A stretch of DNA of 9,995 bases from contig CAMPIP010000077.1 of NCBI GenBank assembly GCA_946886425.1, positions 1 through 9,995 on the forward strand, written 5' to 3'. The position numbers and the translations under genes are program-made. This document shows positions 7,057 through 9,995 of the stretch, one piece after another; positions within the stretch are counted from its first letter, which is position 1; each line of letters begins with the position of its first letter. The notes under the pieces were generated by a model, which was given only the letters and a program-made list of their open reading frames with translations, was not told the origin of the DNA and did no database searches. This DNA comes from an uncultured Actinomycetes bacterium (GTDB taxonomy: Bacteria > Actinomycetota > Thermoleophilia > Solirubrobacterales > 70-9).

Positions 7057-8380
7057 TTGCGACCGGCTCGGGCGCGCCCGCCGGGCGCCGGTCGGCGACG
7101 ACGACCGGGGTGCCGCGCTTCGGCGAGAAGGTGATGTTGCGGCGGCCGACCGTTTCCGGGCGCGGCGAGGCGGCGCGGAGGTCGCAGCGGGTCAGCACCT
7201 CGCGGAGCACGATCCGCATCTCGAACTCGGCGAAGGCGGCGCCGATGCAGCGGCGGATGCCGCCGCCGAAGGGGACCCAGGCGTAGGTGTCGGGACCCTC
7301 GTCGAGGAAGCGCTCGGGCCGGAAGGCGAACGGTTCCGGATAGCTCTCGGCGCGGGTGTGGGCGAGCCAGATCGCCGGCGTCACGTTGGTCCCGGGCGGC
7401 AGCACCAGGTCGCCGACCGCCAGCTCGGCGGCGAGGACGCGGCCGGCGATCGGGATCACCGGGCGCAGCCGCAGCGACTCGGAGATCGTCGCCCGCAGGT
7501 AGTCCTCCTCGCCGGCGGCGAGCGAGTCGCGCAGGCGGTCCAGGGCCGGCTGGTTGCGGAGCAGCAGGTCGAAGGTCCAGGCGAGCGCCGTCGCGGTCGT
7601 CTCGTGGCCGGCCAACAGCAGCGTCATCAGCTGGTCGCGCAGCTCGGTGTCGCTCATCTCCTCGCCGTCCTCGAAACGCGCCTGGATCAGCATCGAGAGG
7701 ATGTCGTCGCGCTCGTCGAGGTCGGGCAGGCGGCGGTGCTCGGCGATCTCGGCGTAGAGCAGCTCGTCGACGGCGCGCAGCTGTCCCTCGAAGCGGGCCC
7801 AGGCGCCGCGACCGCCGAGGCGGCGGGTGGCGAGGGACAGCAGCTGGGCTCCGGGCGAGGCGGTTTCGGAGAGCACCGTCGCCAGCATCGAGCGCAGCTT
7901 GTCGAGGCGCGGCCCTTCGGCGACGCCGAAGACGGCGCGGAGGATCACCTCCAAGGTCACCGCCTGCATCCGCTCGTGGATCGGGAACTCGGCGCCGAGC
8001 GGCCAGGAGTCGATCTCGGCCCCGATCGCCTCGCCGACCACCTCCTGGTAGGAGAGCATCCGCTCGCCGTGGAAGGGCGGCAGCATCAGCCGGCGGCGGG
8101 CGAGGTGTTCGGCGCCTTCCTGGATCAACAGCGAGCGGGAGCCGACGATCGGCTCGAGGATGATGTTGCGGCCCGGGGGCAGCTCGTTGGCGCGCTCCGC
8201 GTAGAGGGCCTTGATCGCGGCCGGGTCGGAGATCATCACCATCGGCGTCTCGAAGCCGAGGAAGGTGAGGCTGAAGGCGTCGCCGTAGCGGCGCCGGCAC
8301 TCGTCCATGAAGGCGAGCGGCCGGAAGCTCCAGCGCAGCGTCTGGACCAGCGCCGAGCTCTTCGGTGCGGGCGGCAGCAT
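7052..8380 (-). CDS. Cytochrome P450
   Basis: This 442-residue soluble bacterial P450 activates oxygen at a heme-thiolate centre, using electrons from separate redox partners that are not encoded here. All hallmarks are visible: the I-helix AGHETT (257-262), the K-helix ExxR as ESLR (301-304), FRPERF (353-358) and the heme loop FGGGIRRCIG (371-380) with ligand Cys378. The N-terminal region (TLRWSFRPLAFMDECRRRYGD, HLARRRLMLPPFHGERM) resembles mycobacterial CYP135/CYP138-like proteins as I remember them, but I do not assign a family number. There is no membrane anchor. The ATG start has no Shine-Dalgarno. The gene runs against its neighbours: convergent with the acetyltransferase and divergent from purC across about 98 bp. 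The substrate is unknown. Confidence 0.96.
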   Translation of the reverse strand: MLPPAPKSSALVQTLRWSFRPLAFMDECRRRYGDAFSLTFLGFETPMVMISDPAAIKALYAERANELPPGRNIILEPIVGSRSLLIQEGAEHLARRRLMLPPFHGERMLSYQEVVGEAIGAEIDSWPLGAEFPIHERMQAVTLEVILRAVFGVAEGPRLDKLRSMLATVLSETASPGAQLLSLATRRLGGRGAWARFEGQLRAVDELLYAEIAEHRRLPDLDERDDILSMLIQARFEDGEEMSDTELRDQLMTLLLAGHETTATALAWTFDLLLRNQPALDRLRDSLAAGEEDYLRATISESLRLRPVIPIAGRVLAAELAVGDLVLPPGTNVTPAIWLAHTRAESYPEPFAFRPERFLDEGPDTYAWVPFGGGIRRCIGAAFAEFEMRIVLREVLTRCDLRAASPRPETVGRRNITFSPKRGTPVVVADRRPAGAPEPVAI

Positions 8381-8388
8381 CGGCCAAA

Positions 8389-8424
8389 GGGTCCCAGACG
8401 TGGCGCGACCGTCTGTTGGGGTCC
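8389..8424. promoter_or_regulatory. Operator-like dyad between divergent P450 and purC genes
   Basis: The 98-bp gap between the P450 start and purC holds a 6-bp inverted repeat, CAGACG (8395-8400) and CGTCTG (8410-8415), separated by 9 bp. This dyad is flanked by direct copies of GGGTCC (8389-8394 and 8419-8424) exactly 30 bp apart. It lies only 10-45 bp before the P450 start, a position suited to a repressor site. The short arms could occur by chance in such GC-rich DNA. Confidence 0.35.
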
Positions 8425-8465
8425 GCTTAACCGCGCCGGCGGGGTCTGCCGCCGCCGCGAGTAGC

Positions 8466-8471
8466 TAGCAT
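8466..8471 (+). promoter_or_regulatory. Candidate -10 element of purC, leaderless type
   Basis: TAGCAT ends 7 nt before GTG 8479, and an overlapping TAGCTA lies at 8462-8467. There is no Shine-Dalgarno before the start. No good -35 hexamer is seen at the expected distance. The arrangement copies that before the 6303 gene and suggests transcription beginning at the start codon. Confidence 0.45.
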
Positions 8472-8478
8472 CGGCGCG

Positions 8479-9327
8479 GTGACGTCGGTGGCCGAGCTGA
8501 AGCTCCTCTCCTCGGGGAAGGTGCGCGAGATCTACGAGTGGGAGGACGACCTGCTGATGGTCGCCTCCGACCGGGTCTCCACCTACGACGTGGTGATGCC
8601 GACGCCGATCCCCGACAAGGGCAAGGTCCTCAACCGGATGTCCGAATTCTGGTTCGAGCTGACCGGCGACATCGTCCCCAACCACTTCCTCTCCGACGAC
8701 GTTCCCGAGGAGGTCGCCGAACGGGCGATGCGGGTGCGGCGACTGCGGATGTACCCGGTCGAGTGCGTGGTTCGCGGCTACCTCTCCGGTTCCGGCTGGA
8801 AGGAATACCGCGAGGGCGGCGCCGTCTGCGGGATCGAGCTGCCCGCCGGGCTGGTCGAGTCCGACCAGCTGCCGGAGCCGATCTTCACGCCGGCCACCAA
8901 GGCCGAGATCGGCGACCACGACGAGAACGTCGACTTCGACCGCGCCGCCGAGATCGTCGGCGACCGCGGCCTGATGGAGGAGCTGCGCCGCATCTCCATC
9001 GCGGTCTACGAGCGCGGCGCCGAGCACGCGGCCGAGCGCGGGATCATCCTCGCCGACACCAAGTTCGAGTTCGGCAGCCACGCCGGCGCCGAGATCGTCC
9101 TCGGCGACGAGGTGCTGACCCCGGACTCCTCGCGCTTCTGGCCGGCCGACAGCTACGAGCCCGGCAAGACTCCCCCCTCCTTCGACAAGCAGTACGTGCG
9201 CGATTGGGCCACCGCCCAGGGCTGGGACAAGAAGGCGCCCGGCCCGGAGCTGCCGCCCGACGTGGTCGAGCAGACGCGGGCCAAATACGTCGAGGCCTAC
9301 GAGCGGGTCACGGAGCGGTCTTTCTGA
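8479..9327 (+). CDS. purC: Phosphoribosylaminoimidazole-succinocarboxamide synthase (SAICAR synthetase)
   Basis: PurC ligates aspartate to CAIR with ATP to give SAICAR, the substrate of PurB encoded upstream. The 282-residue protein is of the normal bacterial type. It shows the ATP-site start [12 protein letters not shown] (9-20), [19 protein letters not shown] (30-48), [17 protein letters not shown] (94-110), [19 protein letters not shown] (132-150), the family signature LADTKFEFG (191-199), and [16 protein letters not shown] (211-226). All expected motifs are present. The GTG at 8479 is chosen because the conserved N-terminus follows and no in-frame alternative fits. It heads a second purine unit: its TGA overlaps the ATG of purS by one base. 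Its 5' region is shared with the divergent P450. Confidence 0.97.
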   Translation: MTSVAELKLLSSGKVREIYEWEDDLLMVASDRVSTYDVVMPTPIPDKGKVLNRMSEFWFELTGDIVPNHFLSDDVPEEVAERAMRVRRLRMYPVECVVRGYLSGSGWKEYREGGAVCGIELPAGLVESDQLPEPIFTPATKAEIGDHDENVDFDRAAEIVGDRGLMEELRRISIAVYERGAEHAAERGIILADTKFEFGSHAGAEIVLGDEVLTPDSSRFWPADSYEPGKTPPSFDKQYVRDWATAQGWDKKAPGPELPPDVVEQTRAKYVEAYERVTERSF

Positions 9328-9551
9328 TGGCGCGGGCGCGGGTGCTGATCCGGCCCAAGGAGGGGATCCTCGACCCCCAGGGCAAGGCGGTCGAGCGGGC
9401 GCTGCCGGCGCTCGGCTTCGAGGGGATCGAGCAGGTGCGGGTCGGCCGCATGGTCGAGCTCGAGGCCGAGGACACCGAGCGGCTCGGCGAGCTCTGCGAG
9501 AAGCTGCTCGCCAATCCCCTGATCGAGGACTACGAGATCCAGCCCCTGTGA
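9327..9551 (+). CDS. purS: Phosphoribosylformylglycinamidine synthase subunit PurS
   Basis: PurS is the small subunit that bridges PurL and PurQ in the FGAM synthase complex of most Gram-positive bacteria and archaea. The 74-residue protein has the full family pattern: strand [20 protein letters not shown] (3-22), ERALPALGF, strand [10 protein letters not shown] (37-46), and the closing [18 protein letters not shown] (57-74). The ATG start overlaps the purC stop (TGATG) and its own stop overlaps the purQ start by 4 nt (GTGA), so translation of the three genes is coupled. It is complete. Confidence 0.96.
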   Translation: MARARVLIRPKEGILDPQGKAVERALPALGFEGIEQVRVGRMVELEAEDTERLGELCEKLLANPLIEDYEIQPL

Positions 9552-9995
9552 TCTGGGGCGTGCTCCAGTTCCCCGGTTCATGCGACGAGCGGGACGCCCT
9601 GCACGCCTGCTCGCTGCTCGGCGAGGCGCGGCTGGTCTGGCACGAAGAGCGCGACCTCGACGACATCGACGCGGTCGTCGTCCCCGGCGGCTTCTCCTAC
9701 GGCGACTACCTGCGGGCGGGCGCGGTGGCGCGCTTCGCCCCGGCGATGGAAGCGGTCGGCGAGATGGCCCGCGGCGGCGCCCCCGTGCTCGGAATCTGCA
9801 ACGGCTTCCAGGTCCTCTGCGAGGCCGGCCTGCTCCCAGGAGCGCTCCTCGTCAACGAGAGCCTCCGCTTCACCTTCCGCCAGGTCGAGCTGATCGAGCA
9901 ACCGAGTGGGGCCTTGTCCAAGCCAGAGGCTGGTCAAGTGCCCCCACCACGGTCGTTACCCGCCCAGCACCGGGCGCGGGGTGGTATAAAAAACA
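9548..9995 (+). CDS. purQ: Phosphoribosylformylglycinamidine synthase glutaminase subunit PurQ (3' partial, aberrant tail)
   Basis: PurQ releases ammonia from glutamine for PurL. From GTG 9548 the protein reads [16 protein letters not shown], then [21 protein letters not shown] (43-63) with the oxyanion-region PGGFSYGDY, and the nucleophile motif GICNGFQVL with Cys84. [21 protein letters not shown] (95-115) is still family-like. After about residue 118 (base 9903) the family would continue with a VEN-type stretch and later supply the catalytic His and Glu. Here the frame instead reads [22 protein letters not shown] and stays open to the edge without resemblance to PurQ. The change coincides with a hairpin at 9906-9947. 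The gene is therefore either cut by an element or joined to foreign sequence at an assembly edge. The first 118 residues are certain. Confidence 0.88.
   Translation, partial: MIWGVLQFPGSCDERDALHACSLLGEARLVWHEERDLDDIDAVVVPGGFSYGDYLRAGAVARFAPAMEAVGEMARGGAPVLGICNGFQVLCEAGLLPGALLVNESLRFTFRQVELIEQPSGALSKPEAGQVPPPRSLPAQHRARGGIKN
9906..9947. repeat. 42-nt imperfect hairpin at the point where purQ loses homology
   Basis: GTGGGGCCTTGTCCAAGCC (9906-9924) pairs back on GGCTGGTCAAGTGCCCCCAC (9928-9947) around an AGA loop, giving 17 base pairs with one mismatch and three single-base bulges. Its right arm AAGTGCCCCCACC is close to AAGTGCGCCACC in the palindrome at 5600-5649. The following 48 bases hold a smaller CGCCC/GGGCG inverted repeat and end in an A-rich run out of character for this DNA. 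This may be the end of an inserted element. Confidence 0.5.

Noticed and set aside
6758..8464. 568-residue plus-strand frame opposite the P450
   Set aside because: It overlaps both the GNAT gene and the P450, shows no domain, and is rich in the Gly/Arg/Gln/Val expected from reading a P450 gene backwards.
8236..9666. 476-residue minus-strand frame opposite purC and purS
   Set aside because: Shadow of well-identified purC, purS and purQ; no motif of its own.
9954..9995. Intrinsic terminator at the right edge (GC-rich inverted repeat followed by an A-run)
   Set aside because: On the plus strand the run is A, not T, and on the minus strand the T-run comes before the hairpin, so neither direction fits.
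1..9995. tRNA, rRNA or CRISPR array
   Set aside because: I saw no cloverleaf-like segment, no rRNA-like stretch and no regularly spaced direct repeats.

Overview
The window is very GC-rich, gene-dense bacterial DNA with tightly packed or overlapping genes and frequent GTG/TTG starts. Together with the gene set (actinobacterial-style cell-wall hydrolase, PurC-PurS-PurQ, cytochrome P450), this suggests a high-GC actinobacterium. Several genes lack a Shine-Dalgarno sequence and have a -10-like hexamer 6-7 nt before the start codon. A deep-branching lineage such as Thermoleophilia/Solirubrobacterales would fit, but that placement is inference from style, not from a marker gene.

Layout, left to right: (1) the 3' part of a secreted peptidoglycan hydrolase with two lytic-transglycosylase-like domains and an NlpC/P60-like C-terminus (2-1390). 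(2) A small GYD-family protein followed by purD, purE and purB (1445-4813), with gaps of 7-9 nt or a 4-nt overlap, clearly one transcription unit. (3) A flavin amine oxidase gene directly downstream (4821-6250) that is split into two reading frames. At the break lies a 50-bp near-perfect palindrome (5600-5649). (4) A small thioredoxin-fold/GST-N-like protein and an overlapping GNAT acetyltransferase (6303-7044). (5) A convergent cytochrome P450 on the minus strand (7052-8380); both converging stop codons lie inside one 17-bp palindrome. (6) A second purine block, purC-purS-purQ (8479 to the right edge), with 1-nt and 4-nt overlaps. purQ reads normally to about 9903, then loses resemblance to the family where a 42-nt imperfect hairpin begins, and is still open at the edge.

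The pur genes cover GAR synthetase (PurD), AIR carboxylation (PurE), SAICAR synthesis (PurC), the two adenylosuccinate-lyase reactions (PurB) and the small and glutaminase subunits of FGAM synthase (PurS, PurQ). purL would be expected to the right. No purK is visible, and PurE departs from the common class I active-site loop. Between the two purine blocks sit redox and modification genes (amine oxidase, thiol-fold protein, acetyltransferase, P450) with no obvious role in purine synthesis.

Nothing here proves a new defence or mobile system. The least explained signals are the stop-free palindrome inside the broken amine oxidase, the abrupt change of purQ at a second hairpin with a partly similar arm, the palindrome shared by two convergent stop codons, and the unusual PurE.
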